From assembly GCA_036557785.1 (NCBI GenBank), contig DATBGZ010000016.1, positions 1-64,000 on the forward strand: DNA of 64,000 nucleotides, written 5' to 3'. Made by a program: the position numbers and the translations under genes. The notes below the pieces were generated by a model. That model saw only the letters and a program-made list of their open reading frames with translations, did not search any database and was not told the origin of the DNA. This document shows positions 43,490 through 51,714 of this stretch, piece after piece; positions within the stretch are counted from its first letter, which is position 1; each line of letters opens with the position of its first letter. This DNA is from DATBGZ01 sp036557785. Lineage in GTDB: Bacteria > Actinomycetota > Actinomycetes > Mycobacteriales > Micromonosporaceae.

Positions 43490-44872
43490 ATGACAAGCAT
43501 CCCCATCACGCCGCCGTACCCGGCCGCCGCCTCGCCCCGGCGGCGAGGGTGGTTCGCCCAACTCGGCGTGGACACCGCGTACGTCGTGGTGGGCTTCCCG
43601 TTGGCGGTGATCTCCTTCGCCGTCGGAGTCAGCCTCATCTGCGCCGGCGCGGGCCTGCTGGCGGCCTTCCTCGTCGGCATCCCGGTGTTCGTGCTCGCGC
43701 TGCTCGTCGCGCGGGGACTGGCCGAGGTGGAGCGCAGCCGCATCGTGCCGGTCCTGCGCCGCCCCCGCGTTCCCGTCGTCTATCGCCGGTCAGCGCCCGG
43801 ATCGGGGTGGCTGCGCCGGCTCTTCTCGCCGCTCGCCGAGGGCCAGTACTGGCTCGACACCGTCTATGGGCTGCTCCGGTTCCCGGTCACCTTCGGCACC
43901 TTCTCCGTCGTCGTGACGTGGTGGGCGAGCGCGCTGGGCGGCCTGAGCTATGGCCTGTGGGACTGGTCACTGCCCCGGGACGCCAATCCAGAGCCCGGGG
44001 TGATCGTGGTCAACAACCGCGGGCTGCCGGACGTGCTCGGGATCGCGAACACCACGACCAACCGGATCCTCATCTACACCGCGATCGGCATCGTGTTCAC
44101 CGTCACGCTGCCGTTCGTGGTGCGCGCATGCGCTCTGATCGATGCGTGGCTCGCGCACGGTCTGCTCAACGGCGTGGCCGGGCTGCGCCACCAGGTCGCC
44201 GATCTCGCCCGGTCCCGCGACGTCGCGACCGCCAGGACCGCGGCCGCGGTCTCCGCGGAGGCGAACGCGCTGCGCCGGCTCGAGCGAGATCTGCACGACG
44301 GGCCGCAGCAGCGCCTTGTCCGGCTCGCCATGGACCTCGGCCGAGCCCGGGTGCAGCTCGGCTCCGACCCCGATGCCGCGGCCCGGACCGTGGACGAGGC
44401 GATCACCCAGACCCGGGAGGCGCTCGACGAGCTGCGCACGCTCTCGCGGGGCATCGCTCCGCCGATCCTCACCGACCGCGGGCTCGCCGCCGCGTCGGCC
44501 GCGCTGGCCGCCCGCTCCACGGTCGCCGTACGGGTCGAGCTCGCGCAGTTGCCGCGGCTGCCGGCACTGACCGAGCAGACGGCCTACTTCACGATCGCCG
44601 AGGCGTTGACGAACGTCGCCAAGCACAGTGGCGCCACGTCGGCGTCGGTGTCGGCATCGCTGGATGGCGACCGGCTGATCGTGGACATCGCCGACGACGG
44701 CCGTGGTGGCGCCCACCTCGCCAAGGGCCACGGGCTGGCCGGCCTGGCCGACCGCCTGCAGGGGGTCGGCGGGCAGTTGTGGGTGAGCAGCCCACCCGGT
44801 GGACCGACCAGCATCCGCGCGGAGGTCCCCGCGGTACCCGCAGCCTCGGTTCAGGAGGGCGAGGCGGGGTGA
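43490..44872 (+). CDS. Sensor histidine kinase, NarL/DesK type
   Basis: 460 residues from ATG at 43490. An N-terminal sensor region with about four membrane helices (30-75 as a pair, 125-155, 193-220) is followed by a HisKA_3 dimerisation helix with phosphoacceptor His269 in RDLHDGPQQRL and an HATPase domain with DDGRGG and GHGLAGLADRL. The ATG has no Shine-Dalgarno but TAGCGT lies 7 nt upstream, so the transcript may be leaderless. Overlaps its response regulator by 4 nt. The signal is unknown. Confidence 0.92.
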   Translation: MTSIPITPPYPAAASPRRRGWFAQLGVDTAYVVVGFPLAVISFAVGVSLICAGAGLLAAFLVGIPVFVLALLVARGLAEVERSRIVPVLRRPRVPVVYRRSAPGSGWLRRLFSPLAEGQYWLDTVYGLLRFPVTFGTFSVVVTWWASALGGLSYGLWDWSLPRDANPEPGVIVVNNRGLPDVLGIANTTTNRILIYTAIGIVFTVTLPFVVRACALIDAWLAHGLLNGVAGLRHQVADLARSRDVATARTAAAVSAEANALRRLERDLHDGPQQRLVRLAMDLGRARVQLGSDPDAAARTVDEAITQTREALDELRTLSRGIAPPILTDRGLAAASAALAARSTVAVRVELAQLPRLPALTEQTAYFTIAEALTNVAKHSGATSASVSASLDGDRLIVDIADDGRGGAHLAKGHGLAGLADRLQGVGGQLWVSSPPGGPTSIRAEVPAVPAASVQEGEAG

Positions 44873-45513
44873 GGATCGTGCTCGCCGACGACGCGGTCCT
44901 GCTGCGCGAGGGCCTGGTACGCCTGCTCACCGAGCAGGGCCACGACGTCGTGGCGGTGGTCGGCGACGGGCCCTCGCTGGTGGCCGCCGAGGCCGCGCAC
45001 GAGCCGGACTTGTCCATCGTGGACGTACGGATGCCCCCCACGCACACCGATGAGGGGCTCCGGGCGGCGGTACAGATCCGCGCTCGCCGGCCCGGCGCCG
45101 CCGTGCTCGTGCTCTCGCAGTATGTCGAGCTCTCCTACGCCGACGACCTGCTCCAGGACCGGCGGGGCGCGGTCGGCTACCTGCTCAAGGACCGGGTCGC
45201 CGACATCGACTCATTCACTGACGTCATAGCCCGGGTGGCCTCCGGCGGTACCGTGCTCGACCCCGAGGTGGTGTCCCAGTTGCTCGTCCGCCGGCGCGCC
45301 AACGATCCACTCGCCACACTCACCGCGCGCGAGCGCGAGGTGCTGGCGCTGATGGCCGAAGGGCGGTCCAACGCAGCGATCGCCCGACGTCTGGTGATCA
45401 GCGACGGAGCCGTGGAGAAGCACGTCGCGAACATCTTCGCCAAGCTCGGCCTGCCGCAGGACGAGGACTCCAACCGCCGCGTCCTGGCCGTGCTGGCGTT
45501 CCTGCGCTCCTGA
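44869..45513 (+). CDS. Response regulator, NarL/LuxR family
   Basis: 214 residues, GTG start overlapping the kinase stop (GTGA). Receiver domain with acidic pocket Asp7/Asp8, phospho-acceptor Asp52 (IVDVRMPP) and Lys in YLLKDR; C-terminal LuxR-type HTH (LTAREREVLALMAEGRSN, then SDGAVEKHVANIFAKL). Partner of the adjacent kinase. Confidence 0.95.
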   Translation: MRIVLADDAVLLREGLVRLLTEQGHDVVAVVGDGPSLVAAEAAHEPDLSIVDVRMPPTHTDEGLRAAVQIRARRPGAAVLVLSQYVELSYADDLLQDRRGAVGYLLKDRVADIDSFTDVIARVASGGTVLDPEVVSQLLVRRRANDPLATLTAREREVLALMAEGRSNAAIARRLVISDGAVEKHVANIFAKLGLPQDEDSNRRVLAVLAFLRS

Positions 45514-45529
45514 TCGGCACTGGTGCCCG

Positions 45530-46177
45530 CTACCGGGCGGCCAGCGCCTTGGCGGCCAGCGTCACCGCCTCCAGCAAGGTTGTGGCGACCGGCAGACCGG
45601 TGTCGCGCAGCCGCTCCGGATCCGTGAAGCCCCCGGCATAGAGCACGACGGACGCGCCGACCGAGGCGGCCGCGTGGGCGTCGTCGACGGAGTCTCCGAT
45701 GAGCACCGATTCGGGCCCGGCCAGGCCCAGGGCATCGAGGTGGGTACGCAGGTAGGGCGCCTTGGAGCCGCCGCCGATGCTGTCACGCAGACCGTCCACA
45801 CGCGAGAGCAGCTGGTGCAGTTCGTGGTCGGCCACCAGCGCAACCAGCTCCTGGTGGAACCACATCGACAGCAGGGACTGCGTGCCGTCCCACGCCGCCA
45901 TCGCGTCGCGGGCGCCGGCGGCGAGGCGAATTCCGGCCAGCCCTTCGCGGTAGGCGGTGTGGAACGCCCGGTCGAGGTCGGCGAACTCGATCGGGGACAA
46001 CGATCGCCCGAGTACGTGCTCGTAGTAGGCGGAGATCGGCCGACGAAACTCGCGGCGGTGCTCGTCGGCCGTGACCGGTGGGCCACCAACGCTGCTGAGG
46101 GACGCGTTTGTCGCCGCCACGACCAGCGCGAGGTCGTCGAGCAGCGTGCCGTTCCAGTCCCAGACGAGGTGTGCCAC
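45530..46177 (-). CDS. HAD-family phosphatase
   Basis: 215 residues. Motif I is DWNGTLLDD with nucleophile Asp7; the usual second Asp is Asn9. A helical cap follows (about 15-85), then Lys in GGGSKAPYL and motif IV GDSVDDAHAA. This resembles phosphoglycolate-phosphatase-like HADs; the substrate is unknown. GTG start with TAAGGT 6 nt upstream and no Shine-Dalgarno. Convergent with the response regulator, 16 nt apart. Confidence 0.88.
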   Translation of the reverse strand: MAHLVWDWNGTLLDDLALVVAATNASLSSVGGPPVTADEHRREFRRPISAYYEHVLGRSLSPIEFADLDRAFHTAYREGLAGIRLAAGARDAMAAWDGTQSLLSMWFHQELVALVADHELHQLLSRVDGLRDSIGGGSKAPYLRTHLDALGLAGPESVLIGDSVDDAHAAASVGASVVLYAGGFTDPERLRDTGLPVATTLLEAVTLAAKALAAR

Positions 46178-46233
46178 CGGTCGACCTTATGAGGTCACGG
46201 CCGCCGGCAGCCACCACCGCGCCGGCGAGCGGC

Positions 46234-46521
46234 TCAGAGCCAGGGCGGCGTGCCCGGGGCGGCGGCGAGCGCCTGATGCAGGCGCTGCTCGTCCACGCGG
46301 TAGTAGTCGTGCACCCTGTCATCGACGAGGATCACCGGGACCAGGTCGGAGTACTGCTCCAGCAGGACCGGGTCGGCGTCGACGTCCACCTCGGTCCAGC
46401 CCACGCCCGCCGCCTGCGCGACCCGCGCGACGGCCGCCTTCGCGACGTCGCAGAGATGGCAGTTCACGCGGCTCACCACGCGCACGCGCACCGGTGGGTC
46501 CACCGCAGCCGCCCCGCTCAC
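46234..46521 (-). CDS. Glutaredoxin-like thiol-disulfide protein
   Basis: 95 residues from GTG at 46521. Thioredoxin fold of the glutaredoxin-like DUF836 type with active-site Cys21-His-Leu-Cys24 and the cis-proline in SDLVPVILVD. Its start overlaps the stop of the upstream acyl-CoA ligase (GTGA), which implies co-translation. Its role in redox repair is inferred from the motif only. Confidence 0.88.
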   Translation of the reverse strand: MSGAAAVDPPVRVRVVSRVNCHLCDVAKAAVARVAQAAGVGWTEVDVDADPVLLEQYSDLVPVILVDDRVHDYYRVDEQRLHQALAAAPGTPPWL

Positions 46522-48158
46522 GCGACCACGGCCCCGGTCTCGGGCCGACGCAGCGACGGCTTGCGTACCTTGCCGATCAGGGAGTGCGGCAGCTCGGCGA
46601 CGACCTCGTAGCCGGCCGGGCACTTGTACCGGGCCAGGTGGTGTCCACAGTAGACGCCCAGCTCGTCCACAGACAGGTGTCCGCCGGCGGGCACCACGTA
46701 GGCGAAGACCGCCTCACCGGTGACCGCGTCGGGCACACCGATGACCGCAGCCTCCGCCACGCCCGGATGCGACCCGAGCACCTGCTCCACCTCGCGCGGG
46801 TAGACGTTGAAGCCGTTCACCAGAATCAGGTCGCCCAACCGGTCCACCAGGAACAGGTCTCCGTCGATATCCGCGTAGGCGATGTCGCCCGTGGCCCACC
46901 ATCCGTGCTCGTCCGGTCCGCCTGCACGGTCGGGCCAGTAACCGAGGAACAGGTTCTCTCCGCGCACCACGATCTGACCGGGGTCGGTGCCGTCGGCCTC
47001 GAACGCGTCGTCGTCCGCCAGCCCCACGGCCGGCCCCGGCTGCGTAGGCGGAGTATCGACGCCCCGCTGCGCGGTGAGCTCGGCCACCACGGTGCCGTCG
47101 GCCGCCACGAGCCGCAGGTCGACGCCGGGGACCGGGCGGCCGATCGAGCTGACCTTGGGCACGGGGCTCGCGAGGCCGGTCGTGAGCACCGGGGCCGTCT
47201 CGGTGAGCCCATACCCCTGGTGGACGTGGCGTCCGGTGACCGCGAGGAACCGCTCGCCGACCTCGGACGGCAGCGGCGCACCCCCGCTCGCCGCGACGCG
47301 CACCGCCGCGAACCGCGCGGCGAGCTCCGGGTCGGCGAGCCAGGCGGCGTACATCTGGGGCACCGCGGCGACCACGCTCACCCGATGGCGTGCGATCGCG
47401 GCCAGGCTCCGGGCCACGTCGAAGCGTTCCAGCAGCACCCCGCAGGCCCCGTGGTAGGCGATGGCGATCAGGCCGGCGCTGAGCCCGAAGATGTGGAACA
47501 GCGGCAGGGCGAGCAGCGCGACGTCGGACGCTGTGATGGCGGGAGGGTGGACCGCCGCGACCTGGCCCTGGTTGGCGAGCAGGGCCCGGTGCGGCAGCAT
47601 CGCACCCTTCGGAGCCCCGGACGTCCCCGACGTGTAGAGCAGGACCGCGAGATCCTCGCCCGAGCCGGTCGCGATCGTCGCCGCGGCCGGCACGGTCAGC
47701 TCCGCGTACGCCAGGGCGCCGTCGGCGGCCGTCGGCGCATAGACGTGACGCAGCGCCGGCAGATCGGTCCGTACGGCTTGGATCGCCGCGGCCGCCGCAC
47801 TCGTCGCGACGGCGACCGCGGCCGCGCTGTCGGCAAGGACGTGGCGAAGCTCCCGGCGCGTGTACCCGGGGTTGACCGGCACCGCGACCAGCCCCGCCCG
47901 GAGCGTGCCGAAGAAGACCGCGGCGAACTCGGGGACCTGGCCCAGCGCGATCACCACCCGCGCCGGCACGCCCATGGACGCCGGCAGGTCCAGCGCGCGC
48001 AGGGCGCCGGCAACCGCGTCGGCGCGCGCGTCGAGGTCCGCCCAGGTAACGACCGATCCGTCGTCGGAGATCAGAGCCGGGGCCGATGGTTCGCGTCCTG
48101 CCGCGCGCGCGACGGTGTCGGCCACGTTCCCGGCCGCCGGCCCCGGAGTCACGGACAC
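46518..48158 (-). CDS. AMP-dependent acyl-CoA synthetase/ligase
   Basis: 546 residues from GTG at 48158; GTG at 48152 and TTG at 48191 are alternatives. ANL superfamily: phosphate-binding loop YTSGTSGAPKGAM (about residue 175), GYGLTETAP (about 305), adenylate motif WATGDIAYADIDG (about 425), and catalytic Lys near the C-terminus in IGKVRKPSLRR. Such enzymes activate carboxylic acids, often fatty acids, to acyl-CoA. Overlap with the glutaredoxin-like gene is unusual for this family. Confidence 0.88.
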   Translation of the reverse strand: MSVTPGPAAGNVADTVARAAGREPSAPALISDDGSVVTWADLDARADAVAGALRALDLPASMGVPARVVIALGQVPEFAAVFFGTLRAGLVAVPVNPGYTRRELRHVLADSAAAVAVATSAAAAAIQAVRTDLPALRHVYAPTAADGALAYAELTVPAAATIATGSGEDLAVLLYTSGTSGAPKGAMLPHRALLANQGQVAAVHPPAITASDVALLALPLFHIFGLSAGLIAIAYHGACGVLLERFDVARSLAAIARHRVSVVAAVPQMYAAWLADPELAARFAAVRVAASGGAPLPSEVGERFLAVTGRHVHQGYGLTETAPVLTTGLASPVPKVSSIGRPVPGVDLRLVAADGTVVAELTAQRGVDTPPTQPGPAVGLADDDAFEADGTDPGQIVVRGENLFLGYWPDRAGGPDEHGWWATGDIAYADIDGDLFLVDRLGDLILVNGFNVYPREVEQVLGSHPGVAEAAVIGVPDAVTGEAVFAYVVPAGGHLSVDELGVYCGHHLARYKCPAGYEVVAELPHSLIGKVRKPSLRRPETGAVVA

Positions 48159-48447
48159 CGCCCGAGTCTTGCATGCCCCGACCTGCGACAACGCCCCCGC
48201 GCGCCGCGAACGGTAGGCGACCGGTGGCGGGCCGGACCCGGGGCGCAGCGGTCAGCGTGGGACTGACAGTGATCATGCGTAAGCGAACGATCGCACATCG
48301 TGTCCGACGGCCCGGCCGCGCCTCACCAAAGAATCCTGTCTCGGCCGTTTGCAAGTCCGCCACACGGAATGATGTCGCCCTTTATGCTGCATTGGACGAC
48401 TCATCCGTTATGGGCTACTCATACCCCTCACAGCCGAGGAGGCCGTT

Positions 48448-48489
48448 GTGCCGCGTTCATGGGTGACACCGACGGGACCAGAGCGGTGA
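48448..48489 (+). CDS. Mini-ORF overlapping the bldN-like start
   Basis: 13 codons (GTG CCG CGT ... CGG TGA), preceded by a perfect GAGGAGG ribosome binding site 5 nt upstream. Its TGA overlaps the in-frame GTG of the sigma-factor gene as GTGA. The main frame itself has no comparable site, so ribosomes may load here and re-start. It is too short to be a normal protein and is best read as a leader peptide. Coding status is inferred. Confidence 0.5.
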   Translation: MPRSWVTPTGPER

Positions 48490-49547
48490 CCGAGTCCGAC
48501 CTCTCCGGCGAGGCGGCCGGGCAGGTCACCCCGGACCTGACTCCACCGGCGAGCCGCACCACTGGGGCGAAGCGTGCCAACCGCCGCCCAGACCAACGAG
48601 ACGAGACCCGGCAGGACGTCAACCGGCGGTACGGCACGGGCAACCGCAACCGCAGCGCGATGCCGTGGCCGACGGGACCGACCCGGCCACTGCCGCCGAT
48701 ACCGGCGATCCCCACGGGCCGTCCGGAGGGCGGAGTGGCCGAGGCACTCGTGGCGCCGCGCCCGCTCACCGAGGCGAGCACGACGGGCACGTCCGCCCGA
48801 CCGACGATTCCGGCGGCTCGCGAGGAGACCGTGGAGCTGCCGCCGCTGGCGACCTCCCCGGGCCGTACGAACGCGGGCGCGGCGGTACCGACGCAGCCGG
48901 ACCAGCGCAGCCCGCAACGCAGCGGGTGGGCCGGTGATCGGCCGGGGACCAACCAGCGTGGCCGGCATCCGTCACCGCCGGACGGGGCGGTCGACGTCTG
49001 GGAGCTGGTCGAGCGGGCGCAGGACGGCGATACGGACGCGTTCGGGCAGATCTACCACCGGTACCTCGACACGGTTCACCGGTTCATCTACTTCCGCGTC
49101 GGCAACCGCCAGCTCGCCGAGGACCTCACGGCGGAGACCTTCCTGCGGGCGCTCAAGCGCATCGGCAGCGTGACCTGGCAGGGTCGCGACCTCGGCGCCT
49201 GGCTCGTGACGATCGCCCGCAACCTGGTCGCCGACTACTTCAAGTCCGGCCGGCACCGGTTCGAGCTGCCGACCAGTGACGTGCTCGACGCCGATGCCGA
49301 GGAGCGCGGACCGGAGGGCAGCCCGGAGGCCGCGGTGGTCGACCACATCACCAATGTCGCGCTGCTCACGGCCGTACGGCAGCTCAACCGGGAGCAGCGG
49401 GAGTGCATCATCCTGCGGTTTCTGCAGGGCTTCTCGGTCGCGGAGACGGCCCAGGCGATGGGAAAGAACGAGGGCGCGATCAAGGCCCTGCAGTACCGAG
49501 CCGTTCGTGCTCTTCACCGTCTGTTACCTGAAGGCTTCCTACCGTGA
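48486..49547 (+). CDS. bldN: ECF sigma factor, BldN-like, with long pro-region
   Basis: 353 residues from GTG at 48486 (ATG at 48459 is an alternative). The first 170 residues are a Pro/Thr/Arg-rich low-complexity extension; the sigma-2 domain follows (VWELVERAQDGDTDAFGQIYHRYLD..., about 171-240) and sigma-4 (about 285-345, with ECIILRFLQGFSVAETAQAMG). The neighbour is an RsbN-like anti-sigma factor, and the heme operon led by rex lies about 5 kb away; both fit the bldN locus of Streptomyces, where BldN is a developmental sigma factor made as a pro-protein with a shorter extension. Confidence 0.85.
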   Translation: MTESDLSGEAAGQVTPDLTPPASRTTGAKRANRRPDQRDETRQDVNRRYGTGNRNRSAMPWPTGPTRPLPPIPAIPTGRPEGGVAEALVAPRPLTEASTTGTSARPTIPAAREETVELPPLATSPGRTNAGAAVPTQPDQRSPQRSGWAGDRPGTNQRGRHPSPPDGAVDVWELVERAQDGDTDAFGQIYHRYLDTVHRFIYFRVGNRQLAEDLTAETFLRALKRIGSVTWQGRDLGAWLVTIARNLVADYFKSGRHRFELPTSDVLDADAEERGPEGSPEAAVVDHITNVALLTAVRQLNREQRECIILRFLQGFSVAETAQAMGKNEGAIKALQYRAVRALHRLLPEGFLP

Positions 49548-49664
49548 CAACGGTGGTGAGAAACGGCCCGGAAACGCCGTACACCGCCACCAGAAAGGGC
49601 CACCACCCGTTACTCAGGGCGACCGGAGTCACATTCCGGCATCACCCTGAGGGGAGGTGACGTG

Positions 49665-50648
49665 ATGTCCGATAGCGCCAAGGTCGAGCGGTTCGCCGAA
49701 CTGCTCGAGCAGACCGGCACGGGACGTCACCATCGCCGTCCTGACGAGGTCGATCCCGACCTGACCGCGCTCGTCGGTGTGACCCACCGGCTCGCTCGGG
49801 TCGCCGCGCCCGACGTGCGGCCGCAGTTCCGGGACGCCCTGTTCGCCGACCTGATGCGGACCTGCGAGCGCGACGGACTCGGGACGCGCGTGGTCGCCTG
49901 GGACGAACCCACGGTCGCCGACGCGGCCCAAGGGCAGGGCGCCCGTGACGAGCAGGGCGTGAGCGCTCGCACCGACCCGACCTGGCCGGTGAACGGTACC
50001 GTGGCGCCCCGCCCCCGGCGCGGGCCCGACGATGCGGTGCCCACCCCGCCCCAGCGCGCGGGATCGCGCGCCAACGAGAAGACCCAGATCCTGCGCATGG
50101 TGCGGCGGCGCCTGGGCAGTCGTGCCCGGATCAGCGCGATGGTCGGCATCACCGCGGGCGCGCTCGCGATCTCGGGCGTCGCGCTGGCGAGTACCGACGC
50201 CGTGCCCGGCGACGCGCTCTACCAGGTCAAGCTCTCCAGCGAGCAGGCACAGCTCCTGCTCGCCGGCTCGGACGCGGATCGCGGGCAACTGCACCTCGAG
50301 TTCGCGCGGGTCCGCCTTGTCGAAGCCGGTCAGGTGCCCCCGGACGCCGTCCCCGATGTCCTGGCAGCCATGGACCGGGAGATCATCGAGGGCGCTCGGC
50401 TGCTGTTCACGGCGGGTGTCCAGAAGCACGACGCCGCGCCCATCGACTCCGTCGCGGCGTTCGTGACGCAGTACCGCCGCGACGTCACGCAGGCGCGGGC
50501 CGACCTCACGGCGCCGGGCGATCCGGCCCGGCAGTCGCTTGACCTGCTCGCGGCGATCGAGACCCGGGCCAACGAGCTGCGCGCCGCCCTCGCGCATGGC
50601 TGCGCTACCACGACCACCGATCAGTACGGCCCCAAGCCGGCCTGCTGA
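49665..50648 (+). CDS. rsbN: Membrane anti-sigma factor, RsbN-like (DUF5667)
   Basis: 327 residues from ATG at 49665 (GGGGAGG site 7 nt upstream; GTG at 49662 also possible). The N-terminal cytoplasmic part (1-150) has the sigma-binding helices near 5-70 and a disordered linker. One membrane helix lies at about 156-177. The outer DUF5667 domain starts at STDAVPGDALYQVK. In Streptomyces, RsbN binds and inhibits BldN. Located 117 nt behind the sigma gene. Confidence 0.85.
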   Translation: MSDSAKVERFAELLEQTGTGRHHRRPDEVDPDLTALVGVTHRLARVAAPDVRPQFRDALFADLMRTCERDGLGTRVVAWDEPTVADAAQGQGARDEQGVSARTDPTWPVNGTVAPRPRRGPDDAVPTPPQRAGSRANEKTQILRMVRRRLGSRARISAMVGITAGALAISGVALASTDAVPGDALYQVKLSSEQAQLLLAGSDADRGQLHLEFARVRLVEAGQVPPDAVPDVLAAMDREIIEGARLLFTAGVQKHDAAPIDSVAAFVTQYRRDVTQARADLTAPGDPARQSLDLLAAIETRANELRAALAHGCATTTTDQYGPKPAC

Positions 50649-50735
50649 GCGGCGCGCCCGGCATAGGGCCCTGACCCGATAGTCTCGGAAAACAGGGCCC
50701 GGCCTGGGCCGGTCGAGCGACGGAGGGCGGATCCG

Positions 50736-51680
50736 GTGCGGCTGACACGGCGCAGGACCCGTACGGACGCGGGGCAGGGCCCGATCTCCGTCGGTTACGC
50801 GGTCGCCGACCTCGAGGAGGCGCTCGCCCCACCACCGGACACCACCGCGGCCGGTTTCTTCGACCTCGACAACACGATGTTGCAGGGCGCGTCCATCTAC
50901 TACCTGGCCCGGGGGCTCGCCGCGCGCAAGTTCTTCACGGGACGTGACCTGCTGCGCTTCGGCCTCAAGCAGCTGCGGTTCCGGCTCGTCGCGGCCGAGC
51001 ACGGCGGGCACGTCTCGCAGGCTCGGGAGCAGGCTCTCGCCTTCGTGGCGGGCCGGCACGTCGAGGACCTGCGGCGGCTGGCTGAGGAGATCTTCGATGA
51101 GTTGATGGCGGAGCGCATCTTCTCGGGCACCCATGCGCTGGCCCGGATGCACCTCGACGCCGGCCAACGGGTGTGGCTGGTGACCGCGGCTCCGGTCGAG
51201 ATCGGCATGGTGATCGCGCAACGGCTGGGCCTCACCGGTGCGATCGGCACGGTCGCCGACGTGGCCGACGGTGTCTACACGGGACGGTTGGTGGGTGACC
51301 TGATGCACGGCCCGGCGAAGGCCGACGCGATCACGGACCTCGCCGGGCGCGAGGGGCTGGACCTCTCGCGCTGCGCCGCGTACAGCGATTCGATCAACGA
51401 CGTACCGATGCTCTCCGTCGTCGGACGGGCGGTCGCGGTCAACCCCGACTCTGCCCTGCGCCGCGTGGCCCGCGAGCGCGGCTGGGAGGTCCGCGACTTC
51501 CGCACCGGCCGGCGTGCCGTCAAGGTCGCGGTGCCGGCCGCCGTGGGGGCCGGGATGGTCGCCGGCGCCGTGGCGGCCGCGGTCACGCTCAACCGGCGCG
51601 GCGCCTGGCGTGCCGTGCTCGGCAAGGGCTCGACGCGCGGCGGACCCGCGGCTCCACGCCAACTTCCCCCGGTCGACTGA
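50736..51680 (+). CDS. HAD-IB family phosphatase with C-terminal membrane helix
   Basis: 314 residues, GTG start with GGAGGG 8 nt upstream. SerB-like HAD: motif I FFDLDNTML (Asp nucleophile near residue 43), motif II VTAAP, motif IV YSDSINDVPML. A hydrophobic segment near residues 265-288 could anchor it to the membrane, followed by a basic tail. Members of this group near bldN in Streptomyces are of unknown substrate. Confidence 0.88.
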   Translation: MRLTRRRTRTDAGQGPISVGYAVADLEEALAPPPDTTAAGFFDLDNTMLQGASIYYLARGLAARKFFTGRDLLRFGLKQLRFRLVAAEHGGHVSQAREQALAFVAGRHVEDLRRLAEEIFDELMAERIFSGTHALARMHLDAGQRVWLVTAAPVEIGMVIAQRLGLTGAIGTVADVADGVYTGRLVGDLMHGPAKADAITDLAGREGLDLSRCAAYSDSINDVPMLSVVGRAVAVNPDSALRRVARERGWEVRDFRTGRRAVKVAVPAAVGAGMVAGAVAAAVTLNRRGAWRAVLGKGSTRGGPAAPRQLPPVD

Positions 51681-51714
51681 CGCCGGTACGGTCTGCCGAC
51701 GCCCCGCCGAGCCC

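Noticed and set aside
46071..48266. 731-codon plus-strand ORF opposite the acyl-CoA ligase
   Set aside because: Antisense shadow; the ligase motifs on the minus strand are unambiguous.
48300..48458. Longer N-terminus for the sigma factor from an ATG at 48300
   Set aside because: The extra residues have no family character, no ribosome site lies before 48300, and the GAGGAGG site at 48436-48442 is positioned for the mini-ORF.
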